Source of the DNA: Medicago truncatula
Lineage: Eukaryota; Streptophyta; Magnoliopsida; Fabales; Fabaceae
NCBI RefSeq assembly: GCF_003473485.1
Contig: NC_053045.1
Span: 60,244,494-60,308,493, forward strand
DNA length: 64,000 nucleotides
Direction of reading: 5' to 3'
Part shown: positions 24,112-50,064 of the stretch, piece after piece
Layout of the letters: the number at the start of each line of letters is the position of its first letter
How positions within the stretch are numbered: position 1 is the stretch's first letter
Translations under genes and position numbers: made by a program
Notes under the pieces: generated by a model
The model's database searches: none
What the model saw: only the letters and a program-made list of their open reading frames with translations
What the model was told of the DNA's origin: nothing

Positions 24112-27100
24112 TCAACGTATTCTTATAGTTTCATTTGGTATAATGATATCGGGATTTCTTATATGAGGATTTAGTGCTCCCAATTCCTTCCATTTTGTAA
24201 CAGTGCCATAAATACGAGATGACATGCTCCACAATGTATCTCTAGGTTGTACCTTTGTGGTGGTGACTTCACCAAATTTAGAAGCAACCTTAGACTTCAT
24301 CAATGGATTCGTATTGCTCTTGCTCATTCCATTAGCAATCAACCAACGAGAACCAGACTGTTGCTTACTTGATGCACCCCAAAGCTTCTTTTTGTGTGAC
24401 TTAATCTTAAGACCTGCAACATGAACTTCTGTAATTCTGAATTGAGCAATGTCACTTTCTTTACCACTTCTCTCCTCTTTGTTGTCTTTCATCTCTACCT
24501 TTTCTTGTATTTCACACTCATCATCCTCATCACTATTGTTCCCTACCTGAGATACATTCGAGCAAATCTTTTGCTTTGGCGGGACTAACACTCTCTCGAC
24601 TTGTATAAGAGATAGCATTCGTGTTCCAACAGGCTCATAATTTCTCAGAGGATCACGAAGTTGCACCATTAACGCCACTGTGAAATTATTTCCCAGCAAA
24701 CCACATTTCCTGCCATGACTTTTACCTTGTTTCTTCCTTCCCTTTGAACTCTCACGGATTACGTCGAAAGAGTTGGCATGATGGGCAGCAAGAAGTTTGC
24801 AAGTATGCTCACTGATATCATCTATATCATCAATTTCACCTGAATCCAGTCTCATCCAATCATCAAGAGTTAATGATAATCCCATTATCTCATCAACTTC
24901 ATCGCTACTATCTTTGATATCCAACAACGGCAGAGCAGCAGCTCCATCTAGGCCAAGAGAACCTCCAATGTTAACCCCCTTGGCTTGGAGACCAGAAAGA
25001 TCTCTGAAGGATTGTCCAATGATGTCTGACGGCACATCTTCCTCCGACATCCCAGATTGAATTTTTAAACCCTCCACTGAAAGTGCTTCAATTTTATCCA
25101 TAGCCAAAGGAGCAAGATCTTCCAATGAACAAAAACTCGAACCTCCCTGGTTGCCAATTGAACTTGAAGTAAATTCATCAGACTTCAGTTCGGATGATGA
25201 TCCTTTCAAGCCCCTTTGCACGCAAGTAGAGCCTTTCCGTGTCACCAAATCATGCTGCAAATGGCATTGCCTATATAACGCCATGTATATTTGATCAGTC
25301 AGGGAAAAAAATTAAAGGAATAACTATTCAAAATCCAACAAAGTTTACTGATAAAAAAGCATAGACAAACCTGTTTTTTCCCTCTAAGCTTGGCATAGCT
25401 TCCCATAATATTTGATGCATTGTCTTCCCTGTGATATCTTCCAGAGGCATAAACTTGTTTGCCTGCATTGTAAGCTTTTCAACTCCGACTGATGCCAAAT
25501 ATTGCAAAGTCTCCATTAACCCTGAACCCATATCTGCAGGCATAACAACGGGGTTGGAAACCTGCATGATTAAGTTTCCACCACTTTTAGCATTCATAAA
25601 AAGTGAGGGATTCATAGACCTTAGAAATCCCCCATCTTTTGTTTGGATGAAAGGACCAAACCCTTCTGCCAGAGGAGGTAATCTAGGAGGCTCTTCAGGT
25701 AGTTCATGTATTGGACTTCCAAAACCAACAAAGCCTTTTGTTGGAGAATACTGAAAAGCCTCCTCATTCAAACCCCATTCGTGCATTAAGGCTTCTGTTT
25801 CCGAGTCTTCTAGTATATGACCCTTTGGTTTGCTCTTCACATCCTCATCCTCAAATTCAAGCCCTTCCTGCAGATCATGCGACAACGATGGTGGCTTAAT
25901 ACCTGTAGAGAACTTCCACTGCTCAGGTCCAAAAGAAGCACCATAATCACAATCTTCTTCTTCTTCACCAACATAACATGTGTCAGTATCAAATAAAGAG
26001 AAGCCCTCAGAATCCATTTCCTTCTCAAATTGTCTTAAAAGGCGCTCTCTCGGAGACTCAGGCTCACTTTCAGAACTAAAGCCTATTGGACTATCGTCTA
26101 AACCTAGCACACTCAAGAATTCACTGGTAACTGATTCGGTGAAATCATCCATGCTTTGTGACTTTCTAAACATACTTTCAGATGCGACTTCCATAATTAT
26201 AGGAGATTCCATTGCCAGTATCTCCAACTCTGAGACACTATTTAAAACTGATTCTATTTCTTGCAGGAGAAGCTCTTTGGTATATAAATCATCCTTATTG
26301 TTAGAAACTTCATGTACCGCAATGCTTTCCTTAGAACTGTCAACATTAGCTTCTACAATGGATTCCTCCAGTTTAACATGTTCATTTGATGAAAATTCAA
26401 CACCCTGATCAACAGCAGCAAATTCAACACATTCACATTCATCATAATTCTCTTTTACAGACACGGGTGTAAAAAAAACATTTGGCTCAACTGTCTCCAA
26501 GTTTTCTTGAAATACATCAAATTTGATCGGCTCCAGACTCTCTTTTAGCACAAGTTCATCTTTCTTGTGTGGGGGACTACATGTGTTTTCATCATCAGAT
26601 TTCTTATTCAACACATCTGTTGAACTAGGCACTGCAGATTTTGTTGATGTCAGTACCTCATGAAGATCCTTCACCTCATCTATAACCCGAGATGAATACT
26701 GACACGGATTTACATCCGTTTCACTCAATGCCAAACAATTTTGCCTTGAAGTCAACACATTAGGCGCAAAAGTATTGTTATCACCAACCACCATATACCC
26801 AAAACTCACATTCATTACAGCCCCTTTAGCCTTTCCTGATAATCTAAAAATCGTACTCCATTTCCCCGAATTCTTCTCCTCTTCAAGATCATCCAACGAA
26901 AGCGGAAGCAACCGTGTAATATCCAAACGGTGATTCCCTAAATCAAGTTCAGGAACACCAAGCACAGAAGCATAAAGCGAAAAATGCTTAGCCTCATACT
27001 TTGCAGAATTATGTGATCCACTTTTAGTTCCAACAATTGAACAAGTACAATTCAAAATATCTTGAAACTTAGCAACCCCTTGAATCACTTTGGCCGGAGG

Positions 27101-27445
27101 GGTAACCAAATGTTCATCACGCAGTTTCCAATGTACACAAAGGGTAGAATCATTGAAACTCAAAGGTAACCCTTCAATGAGATGAACTTGAAGAGAAAAA
27201 CAAAATTTGAATTTCTTATTCTTTGAAAGGGAAAGTGCCCTCAATGGCTTCTTCCAATTCCATTTGGATTTTTTATCCTTTTTCAAATTATTACCTTCTT
27301 TTTCAGGTTTTGGATCATAGTTCTTGGATTTTGATGATGATGTTGAATTCACAGAAAAGCTTTTTTCCAGGTATAGATTTTTTCTTATAATTTCAACATC
27401 TTTTAACAAATATTCTTCACCATCACCTTTAACTTTGCGCAACAT
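24112..27445 (-). CDS. PMIR1: PLASTID MOVEMENT IMPAIRED 1-RELATED protein (NT-C2 domain)
   Basis: Coding exons 25371-27445 and 24112-25270 join in phase 2 (…EGKNR/QCHLQHD) into 1077 residues. An N-terminal basic region leads into an NT-C2 domain at about 78-220 (FSLQVHLIEGLPLS, then a KYEAKHFSLYASV block and FGYMVV). A long acidic, Ser-rich middle follows, then the family core with PPRLPPLAEGFGPFIQTKDG, SNPVVMPADMGSG, PLEDITGKTMHQILWEA and LEDLAPLAMDKIEALSVEGL. Arabidopsis PMI1 and its relatives act in blue-light relocation of chloroplasts and nuclei through actin. They are cytosolic or plasma-membrane associated. The last ~46 residues look like a LysM fold (see findings). A 5' UTR intron probably spans 27449-27581 (ACG/GTAATTC to AAATAG). 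The neighbour order with WAV2 and XI-K matches Arabidopsis chromosome 5. Confidence 0.93.
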
Positions 27446-27448
27446 TAT

Positions 27449-27581
27449 CTATTTCGAAGGATTCAAATCAAACAAAACAGAACAGAAAAAACAAAACATC
27501 ATTAAACAATAAAATATAGCATGTTATATATATATATATATGAATAAAATTGTATTAAGGAAGAAGGAGAGGATGAATTAC
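27449..27581 (-). other. Predicted 5' UTR intron of the PMIR1-like gene
   Basis: On the minus strand a CTACACG/GTAATTC donor and a pyrimidine-rich CGAAATAG acceptor lie just upstream of the ATG (27445). It carries a TA run near 27530-27540. Inferred from splice signals only. Confidence 0.5.
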
Positions 27582-27754
27582 CGTGTAGAGTTGGAAAACA
27601 TGAGAAGAATGAAGAAGATTCAAAATTGAAACTCTGAAACCGAAATGATGATAAATGATAAACAACGAAACCGTAATAAGGAGTTATGAGATTATAGTTC
27701 GTTAATTGTTGTTATTAATTAAGGAATAAAAAAATAAAAAAAAAATAAAAAAGT

Positions 27755-27779
27755 TTGTTGTTGTTGTTGTTGTTGTTGT
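27755..27779 (+). repeat. TTG trinucleotide microsatellite
   Basis: About eight TTG units, upstream of the PMIR1-like gene and probably in its promoter or leader. A CT run follows near 27793-27805. Confidence 0.85.
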
Positions 27780-27805
27780 CTGTTCCCCCAATCTCTCTCT
27801 CTCTC

Positions 27806-28204
27806 ATTTGAATTTCTTTCTAACGGGCAACATTTTTGTTTCAATTTTATTTATTACCATTTTTAGTTTTTTATTTTATTACAGGGAGGTGGAAACCCTT
27901 ATCTACCGCTTTAATTAATTTTTTTAATCAGATTTTTATTAATCTTTTGAGTCGGTAAGATTACAATGAATGATTTTTAAAAAAATTTAATATTATTGTA
28001 TTTTTAAAGCTTAAAGTTACGTATGTTATACCAAATCATACATACAAATTTGAATAAAAGTATGCAACCCAACAATTTCAATATTTTCCTTCAAATAAAA
28101 TTTCAATATTATAAGTTGAACATAATGTATAAAATATGCAAGGTGCAAGGTTTAAACCCGGACCACTACCAAAAAAAAAACTTTACAAACATTATTATAA
28201 TTTA
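27806..28204. other. AT-rich spacer
   Basis: No coding frame with support and no repeat ends that I recognise. Confidence 0.3.
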
Positions 28205-28335
28205 TTTATTTATGATCGGGTAGCCTAGTTGCTAGAATTCATTATAAGGTGAATGAGTGAGGTATCCGGGGTTCGAATCCCAACCCCAGCATATAATAAT
28301 GCATTGTCTAATCAACTGAGCTATGCTCACGTGAC
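28205..28335 (-). mobile_element. tRNA-derived SINE or related repeat
   Basis: The minus strand reads GAGCATAGCTCAGTTGATTAG (key box TAGCTCAGTTG), then GGGATTCGAACCCCGG. The plus strand also shows TAGCCTAGTTGC and GGTTCGAATCC, so the orientation is not certain. It shares 'tgcattgtc...caact-gagctatgctcacg' with the copy at 23950-24040, so they belong to one family. Confidence 0.5.
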
Positions 28336-28366
28336 TTATAATTATTTTATTATCATAAAAATATTA

Positions 28367-28513
28367 CTCCCTCCGGTCCTTATTATAAGAAAAAATTAAC
28401 TTTTTAGGTTCATTGTGTAAGTGATGTATTTAGTCTATATTTATAACAAGATACATTAATTATTCTATGAACTAAAAAAATCAATTGTTTCTTATAATAA
28501 GGACATGAGGGAA
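28367..28513. mobile_element. Stowaway (Tc1/mariner) MITE
   Basis: A 147-base element. The left end CTCCCTCCGGTCCTTATTATAAG pairs with the right end CTTATAATAAGGAC...GAGGGA, and TA lies outside each end. There is no coding capacity. Confidence 0.8.
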
Positions 28514-29090
28514 TACTTAAGACTCAAGGTTTATCTTCCGTGAAAATTCCATATTCTTTTCGTGCCTCTTAGCATTAATTAAGAATTTCAGATTTTAAAC
28601 TTCATTGGCCTTTGTAATACTTTTAAGTCATTTTGATTATCAGATAAGCTCGTAAAAACTTCCTTTTTATATACGAAAATGTTGAATTTTTTCTTGAAGA
28701 AAAATGTATTATTAATTAATGAACAATAATCGATCATTAGGTACAACTACAACCGGTGCCGGTGATCAAATACAACTACAATCCAAAATAAAGAGTATAA
28801 AATTTATCAATACGATGTTGTGAGAGTTTTTTACAATACAAATGTTGGAAGAGTTGACAATAAGACCTTTCCTTGTAAAAATAAAATCGAATTTGATTTT
28901 TGAAAATGTCTATTTAGGAGATAATACTAGAAAGTAAAAATTAGATTTGGGTGGTTTGAACATCTAAAGAGAGGATTTGTAATAAGTGAGTAAATCAAAA
29001 GGAAGGGAACTCAAATCACTAGAAGTAAGGAAAGAAAAAATTATAAAATTAATGAGTTGAAGAAATACATGTTTTTAATAGAATATTATA

Positions 29091-30579
29091 GGCTTAATTG
29101 GATATTTGGTCCTCTAAATAATTATGTGTTTACATTTTGGTCCCATAAATTGTAAAACCAACATTTTGGTCCTCTTGGTTTTACTCCGTCGGTCAAATTC
29201 ATCATCTCCGTTAGTTTTTCAATGTCTAAATTTTTTGATATGATTTTAACCGTTTGATTGCATGTCCATTATACTTATAGTGAACCGTCAGCAGCTAATT
29301 TTTTTTCATTTTTCATCATCTTCTCTCTTCTTCTTCCTCAATCTATAAACATTTTTCCATAATTATTTTTCTTCCAAAATACAAATTCAAAGAAACACAA
29401 CATAACACACAAATTACAACAACCTTCAAGAAAAATTCACCACCATCATCTCATCACTGCACATAAACAACAACCTTCATCACCAACATCATCTCATCAC
29501 TAACTCCAACAAAATCAAAAGGAAACTTTTTCAAAATCAAACTGAAACAAACAACAAGAAAATAAAATTCATCACAAAAACAACATTTCTTTAACAAAGC
29601 ATGAAATGTTGATGAAGAGAGCCAGCGCCCAGAAAACATAATGAAAAAAAAAAAAAAAAAAAAAAAACCTTAAACGTCTGCAAATAAAGAGATGAACGCG
29701 ACTGGATACGCGGCGGCGTCGATGGTTGAACATGACCCATATGTCAAGGCTGGTTTAATGTACATCATTAAGTGTCATATCCATTTTCATCATTTAATTT
29801 TCTGTTAATTTAAAGTAATGTTGAAGCATACCCATATGTTTGTTTTCTTCAAACTCATACCCATTTGGTTTGTTGTTTGTTGGAGTTTTTATGGTACAGT
29901 AGTAAGAATGGGAGGTTACATGTTTTTTGGTTGAAATTGGAACTTGGTTTTGATTGATTTTTCAGTTTTTGGAATGTGATTTGAATTAAGTGTTTTTATA
30001 TTTTGTGACTTTGTGTTTGTTGTTGATGTACGAACACAGGGAGATGTTAGATCTGCGGGAGTAAGGGAAATTAAATTGAAGTGAAAAATCATAGAAAAAG
30101 CTGGATTTTTGTTCCGTTGATGATGTTTGTTGATGTTGAATGTTGTGGAATTGTTGCAGAATTGTTGTTGTTTTGATTTTGAAAATGGTGTTGAATTGGT
30201 GTAGAATTGATTTTTTATTTTATTCTATAAATGTTAGTGAAAATGGTATGAAGATGAAGAAGAGTGAAGAAGAAGATGAAGAAAAGAAGAATTAATTAGT
30301 TGTTATTGACTCACCGTAAGATAAAATACACATGCGTAATCCAATAACCCTCCTTTTAAAAAAAAAAATCAAACGGTTTAAATTAGAATAATTAATAGGA
30401 TCTATGGTGGACCATTCTTAAAGTTGGTCTACCATAGAGACATTTAGGGGTTAAAGTTAACAGTCAGGACTTTTTTGACCAACGGAGCAAAACCAAGAGG
30501 ACCAAAATGGGGTCTTACAATTTATGTGATCAAAATATAAACGCATAATTATTTAGAGGATCAAATGTCGAATTAAGCC
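29091..30579. mobile_element. Mutator-type element, 1489 bp, 9-bp target duplication, possible gene capture
   Basis: It starts GGCTTAATTGGATATTTGGTC and ends with GAATTAAGCC. The terminal arms pair for roughly 130 bases (left CCTCTTGGTTTTACTCCG, right CGGAGCAAAACCAAGAGG). AATATTATA is repeated perfectly just outside both ends (29082-29090 and 30580-30588). The interior lacks transposase. It holds a GC-richer segment, 29692-29752, with an open frame reading MNATGYAAASMVEHDPYVKA up to a GT donor-like site. A pure A-run of about 26 lies at 29642-29667. The arms share the GGCTTAATT terminus with the MITE at 5628-5940. Confidence 0.85.
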
Positions 30580-30866
30580 AATATTATAATATAGTTTAAT
30601 TCATATAATTGACTCCATTTAATGAAATAAGTCTTGTTGTTGTCGTCATCTATTCCGAAGAAGTCTAACCTTAGTTAAAATAAATTAGATGTTTGTTGAT
30701 GATGACTCAATGGTTAATCCTATAGTGAATTCAAATGGTTAAAGTCGATGAGATACTTATTTATTTATACAGTATATACATGTTTAAATTTTATCATAAT
30801 TCAGTAAGCAATAAAGCTTTTATTAATAAAATCATTACTACATTATAGTTTTTTTAGCAATACTAT

Positions 30867-31835
30867 GGTCCCGTTTGGATTGGCTTATTTTGAACTTATG
30901 TGGGTTTATCTATTTCTATAAGTCTTTTTAAAGGTGTTTGGGTAAATAAATAAAAATAGCTTATCATAGTTTCATAAGCTGCTTATGCCATATTTTAATA
31001 AGCCTAAATTTTCAGCTTACCATCCGGCTTAACAAGAAGCTTATGAATTTATGTAACCTCCTTCGATTCTCTGGATACACTTTTTCAAAACATATTTTTA
31101 TTTTTTATTTTTGTTTTTAGAAAAAAACATATATTTTAATTATAATGTTAGTTATATTTGGTTGTGCATGAGTAACAAAATTGTTATATACTTATCTTAC
31201 TAAAGTAACACACGTAACTAAGATTTTTTTTTAAGGATGATTTTTATTATTTTTTTGTTACGTAACAAAATGAAACTGAATAAAAAAAACAAACTTAACT
31301 TGTCTTTTTTTTTTTGTAACAAACTGTACATTAATATCTATATATATGGTAAGTTTACAATCATAATTTCTCAAGTATATATTTATATTATTATACTTTT
31401 TTTTAAAAGAAAGCTTATCATATATTATTATACTTATGTATAATGATGTTTAGACTATTTATTTACACCTCGAATGTTAATTTTGTCTTATATGAATATT
31501 GATATTTTTTTAAGGACGAATATTGATTATACTATATATATAATTATAATTAATATATTATAATATTGTTTTTTACATCTTGATTAATTTTATAAAAAAA
31601 ATCTTGATAATTGTGGTTCGATTCTTTGATTTTTTTGTTAAATTAAAAATATTTAAAATTTCGATAATTGCTTATATAATGTCACATCCAAACACTTCAA
31701 TTTATGTAAGTATTTTCTAGTGTACATATCCAAACATAAATAGCTTATCAAGTATAAGAGCTTATGATGTAAGCTCTAATGTTATAAGACCTAATGCTAT
31801 AAGCATCTATATAAGTTGTTTATCCAAACGGGGCC
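30867..31835. mobile_element. Tourist-like (PIF/Harbinger-type) element
   Basis: The left end GGTCCCGTTTGGAT and right end ATCCAAACGGGGCC are inverted complements, with TAT on both outer sides (a 3-bp duplication fits this superfamily). Matching 'gcttat...aagct' motifs recur inside both ends, as in the shorter relative at 61596-61835. The interior is very AT-rich and has no transposase. A smaller repeat pair at 31494-31527 lies inside. Confidence 0.65.
31494..31527 (-). repeat. Tiny A-tailed insertion (minus strand)
   Basis: GAATATTGAT (31494-31503 and 31518-31527) flanks 14 bases that read GTCCTTAAAAAAAT on the minus strand. The repeat is short but perfect. The core TCCTTA differs from the TCTC or TTGTC cores elsewhere. 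Confidence 0.35.
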
Positions 31836-32796
31836 TATTACAATAGTTGATATGCTTATCAAGGTGACTTTAAATTTTCAATATAATATCAATTAGTTTT
31901 TTAAATTATACGATCAAATTAATATTATGTACATATTTTTTTATGAAAAGGTGCTTGTAACATTTCATTAGACATTAAATTGGTAATACAACGTAGAATC
32001 TCAATATAATTTTTGAAGCTAACTCAATATGTGGCTACCCACGCTAAAGCATGAACGACCTTATTTATTTATCTTCTAATATACTCGACACTAGAGTTTG
32101 TTAAAATTATATGCATAATTTATAAATTCATCATAATTCACTTTTCATTTATGATTATAGTGACAACATTGCTGCATGTTTAATAAAGTTAATTTGGTTC
32201 TATCCAAAAATAATAATAAAGATAATTTGATAAAATTATTTTTTATTATACTTTTTAAGCATTTCGAATGGGTCTCTAAATTAAAAAATTATAATTGTAT
32301 TAACATTTTTTTTATAATTGTCTTTTTTTTGTTAAGTAATTTAGTGACCGAACTCTAAATATGGAGAAGTAATTGAAGAATATGAGATACGGATTTCGGT
32401 ACCTACATATTATTATTATTTTTATAAGTGAATAATATGAGGTTCAAACTTCGTTCCTTACATAACAATATCTTAAACTTATTAGTCGCACTTTTCTATA
32501 TAAGTGACACATTTATGGAAAAAGAAATTGCTCAAAATAAACGTCTCGAATTAAGGGGAGAAATAACTAACTGGAATGACAAATTAAGGAAAAAAATAAC
32601 TAACTAGAAAAGTAATTAAGAAAGAAAATAGATGGGACGTGATAATAAGTATAAAAGATACTCCTACTAATAATTATGAACCATCCAAAAAGTTTCCATG
32701 CAAAAAGTACCTTTGATGCTTCCATAACACTGATATATGTATAACACATGCATTTGTATTTTTGCGGTAACACACTCAACTAACTGTGTAGTAACA
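31836..32796. other. Spacer upstream of the GPCAT-like gene
   Basis: AT-rich, no gene recognised. It should include the promoter and leader of the gene starting at 32797. Confidence 0.35.
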
Positions 32797-34748
32797 ATGA
32801 AATCAAACAGTGATGATAACACAGAATCCAAGGTAAGTAGGTAACTAAAAACTGTATTTAACATTCATTTTCATTTGAATGATATCAAGTAACTCATGCA
32901 TGAATATGATAATGCAGAAGCCTAGTTCAGCAATGAAGGAATTGATTTCCAAACAAGTTGTGCAAACCAAGCAAATGATTTCCAAACAAGCCGTTAAAAT
33001 CGTGAAACGAGCAGAAGAACACGAAAAGCTCATCGCCAAGGTTTCTTTTCAGTTCTTGCTTACAATTAATATCATTCTTTTTTTTTTTCTTTTCAGAATA
33101 AACAACATTCTTATGCTGATTTGTTGATTTTATAACAAATCTTTTTCAGGTCACTCATCTTGTGGGGGTTCTTGGTTATGGTAGCTTCTGCTTTCTCTTG
33201 GGAGCAAGTAAGTGTTAATCTCTTTCAATGTTTTTCTTTGGAATCGATTAATTCATATATAGTTTCTTTTTTCACTCTCTTTGAATGTTCAGGACCCCAA
33301 GACATTCCCTATGTGTATTGTTTGTTCTACGTCTTCTTTGTTCCTCTTCGTTGGATTTACTATAAGTTCAAGAAATGGCATTACTACTTACTGGTAATAA
33401 TTCCCAATGCAAGCACAGCAACATATCTCATATTTCTACTTTTTAATAATGTACTATGTTATTGTTGATTAAATGCTTCCAATTGTTTCAGGATTTTTGC
33501 TACTATGCAAATACAATTTTCTTGGTTGATCTTCTTTTCTATCCGAGGAACGAAAAGCTTTTCATGGTTTGCTTTTCTTTTGCCGAGGGGCCATTAGCTT
33601 GGGCGTTGATTGTATGGCGATGTAGCTTGGTTTTTAGTTCTTTTGATAAAATTGTCGGTGTTCTTCTCCATCTCTTGCCTGGTAAATAAACTGATTGAAC
33701 CTTCCTTTTTACAGTTTCTATTTTTGTTCCAGCAAGCAAGAAAATGAATTTTGCAAAACTGTATACTTCTGCTGTGATAACTGTCAGTTTTTAACTTCAA
33801 TGATCAAAGTTTGGATATTAGGTATATCAGCTTTTTATGCAGAGTAGTATATATGTTTTAATGTGCATATGATGTGTTGGTTTCCATGAAATGGTACGTT
33901 GTAATGTACAAAATCCTGGTAAAAAAATATTATTCTAGTTTTGTGTACAAACTTTATTATGTAGATGATTTTTCCAATTTCTGCTTTTTTATACCTTAAA
34001 ACCGAATAGTTCTTTTGAAATTCTACATAAATATCACATTGTCAAAGATTATGCAACAATTTGAATGGACTTGTTATAGATATGCCAACCTTCTGTTCAT
34101 TATTGGTTCCGTTTTGGTTTTTATTATGGCTTTAATGCTATTGTTCTTTCCAGGAATTGTTATCTTTACCATTAGATGGTGGAATCCTGCTACTTTTGAA
34201 GCTATGCATCCAGAGGGATCTCTTCAAAGAGTTACATGGCCTTATGTTGAAGATAAATCCTATCTTTGGACATGGCTGTTTCTGGTTCCCTTAGTAGCTT
34301 ACATTCTGTGGCAGGTTCTATACTTCCTCATTGTCAATGTCTTACGCCGACAAAGGCTTTTAAGAGATCCTGAAGTCATGACATCCTACAGGTAATTAAA
34401 GATGTTACTGAAGAGGTTTAAAATTTCAAATTACACACTTCATTTTCCTGCTCACTGTTGACTTCAATCTTTCACAGGGAACTCTCAAAAAAAGCTAAGA
34501 AAGCAAACAATATATGGTGGCGCCTAAGTGGGCTATTTGGGGATCAAAATCGCATGCTAATGTACATTTTTCTACAAGGCATATTTACCATTGCAACCAT
34601 GGCACTGGCTGTCCCCATATTCCTGTCATATGAATTGCATGTAATCTTCCAAATACTTAAGGTTTCTGCTTCAGTATGGAACGGTGGAAGTTTCCTGTTG
34701 GAACAAAAATATACAGCAGGAAGTATACAGTTTTGCAAGGTCAAGTAA
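32797..34748 (+). CDS. Glycerophosphocholine acyltransferase-like membrane protein (DUF2838 family)
   Basis: Seven exons: 32797-32832, 32918-33040, 33150-33207, 33293-33393, 33492-33681, 34154-34391, 34478-34748. They join in frame into 338 residues. The family (yeast GPC1, plant GPCAT) acylates glycerophosphocholine to lyso-phosphatidylcholine in the ER and has about eight membrane helices. Signatures seen are [97 protein letters not shown] and [20 protein letters not shown]. Helices cover most of residues 55-310. The N-terminus is shorter than in Arabidopsis At5g35460 (about 381 residues, from memory). After GGSFLLE the usual VMPRQV-type tail is replaced by [14 protein letters not shown] and a stop. 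The first exon has only 12 codons and is the least certain. It may be a diverging paralogue. Confidence 0.82.
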
Positions 34749-36001
34749 CGGAGAGCTCAACAATGCTGTTCTTGGGAGATCTAATTGACTTACTCAGCAG
34801 AAATACTTAATGTTGTATTTGCTTGAACTAATCCATGGTGCTAAGAGTTCAAATTTGGCAGGTGGAGTTGTAAATGGATATTTCTTTTTTTCTTTTCTTT
34901 TTTTCATGTAAGCACTCCTTAAAATGGATACTTTTAATACAATTGTTGATACTTTGAAAATATTTTACATGTTTGCTACAGTTGTTTTTAATCTGGTTAT
35001 CCTTTAGGCTTTGAACGTTTGTGGCAGTTATTCAATAGGGGTCCAAATCAAGTTTTAGAGACCATGAGTTTATATATTTTAAAAGTTGATGAACATGTAG
35101 AAAAATTATCATAATCTATCTACTCATCATCACTATATGAAAGCACAACCTTTCAAATATTATGCATTGCAATGAAGTCACTGAACTAAATACTTGGTAA
35201 TTAGAAAACAAGCCTCCGCTTTCAGCTGTAACTAAATTTAACTGTAATGATAATGCTTATATTCATTTAATTGTGCATACCTTATCGCTACAAACTGCTA
35301 GCATCAATTACTTATATTTACCTCGAGTACATTGTGTCAAAGAAAAGTACAGTGACTACAATAAATCGGCAACATCCAGTAGTAACATGCAATTATTTTA
35401 GTAATCCAAATAATATCGTACCAAGTGGCTTTCAAGATGATAATATTAAGAGATACAGTTAAAAAAAATATAAATGAAATTCAAATAAATGATCACACGT
35501 CTGTACAGGTGCACTGAGTCATCTCATTATAACTCAGCTGTTCAAAAAAACTAACTTAGGTTTAATAAAAAAATTGCACAAGCAAATACAAATAGCAACC
35601 ACATCAAATAAATATGCACTATTAGATACATGGAGTAACTAATTGCACCCACGTATAAGACTCGCAAACCTAAAATGAAAAGAAAAAACAAAACCTTGAG
35701 CAGGTGTGACAACAACAATGACTGGACAACAACCTGTATGGCTGTACCTATGATCGCCATTTGTCACGTGCCTTGCGACATGGCTTCTTAACAAAACCCC
35801 TCGTGTTGATGAAACTTGACGGGTAATAATGAATTAACCCAGGCAACTCACCAATAATAGAAGCCTGAGTTAGCAAAAATATACTATACACGTGAGGACA
35901 ATAAAATTATATGCACAACTTGGCACCTGCATCTTTGTGCAGTGACCCGGGGATACCCGTAAGATGGAGCGATAGAGGCATAATCAACGATTATTTGTGT
36001 A
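34749..36001. other. Tail-to-tail spacer between the GPCAT-like gene and myosin XI-K
   Basis: It holds the 3' ends of both genes. No further coding frame is supported, and short frames at 35271-35462 and 35551-35760 look random. No named repeat was found. Confidence 0.4.

Positions 36002-50064
<14,063 letters not shown>

Noticed and set aside
29454-29639. Minus-strand 61-residue frame inside the Mutator-type element
   Set aside because: It has no domain and runs into the long A/T tract. It is not a credible transposase or captured gene.
34015-34153. Hydrophobic N-terminal extension in frame with GPCAT exon 6
   Set aside because: It lies upstream of a good TTTCCAG acceptor, the preceding exon ends in matching phase, and the family continues [13 protein letters not shown] across that joint. 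The open stretch is intron.
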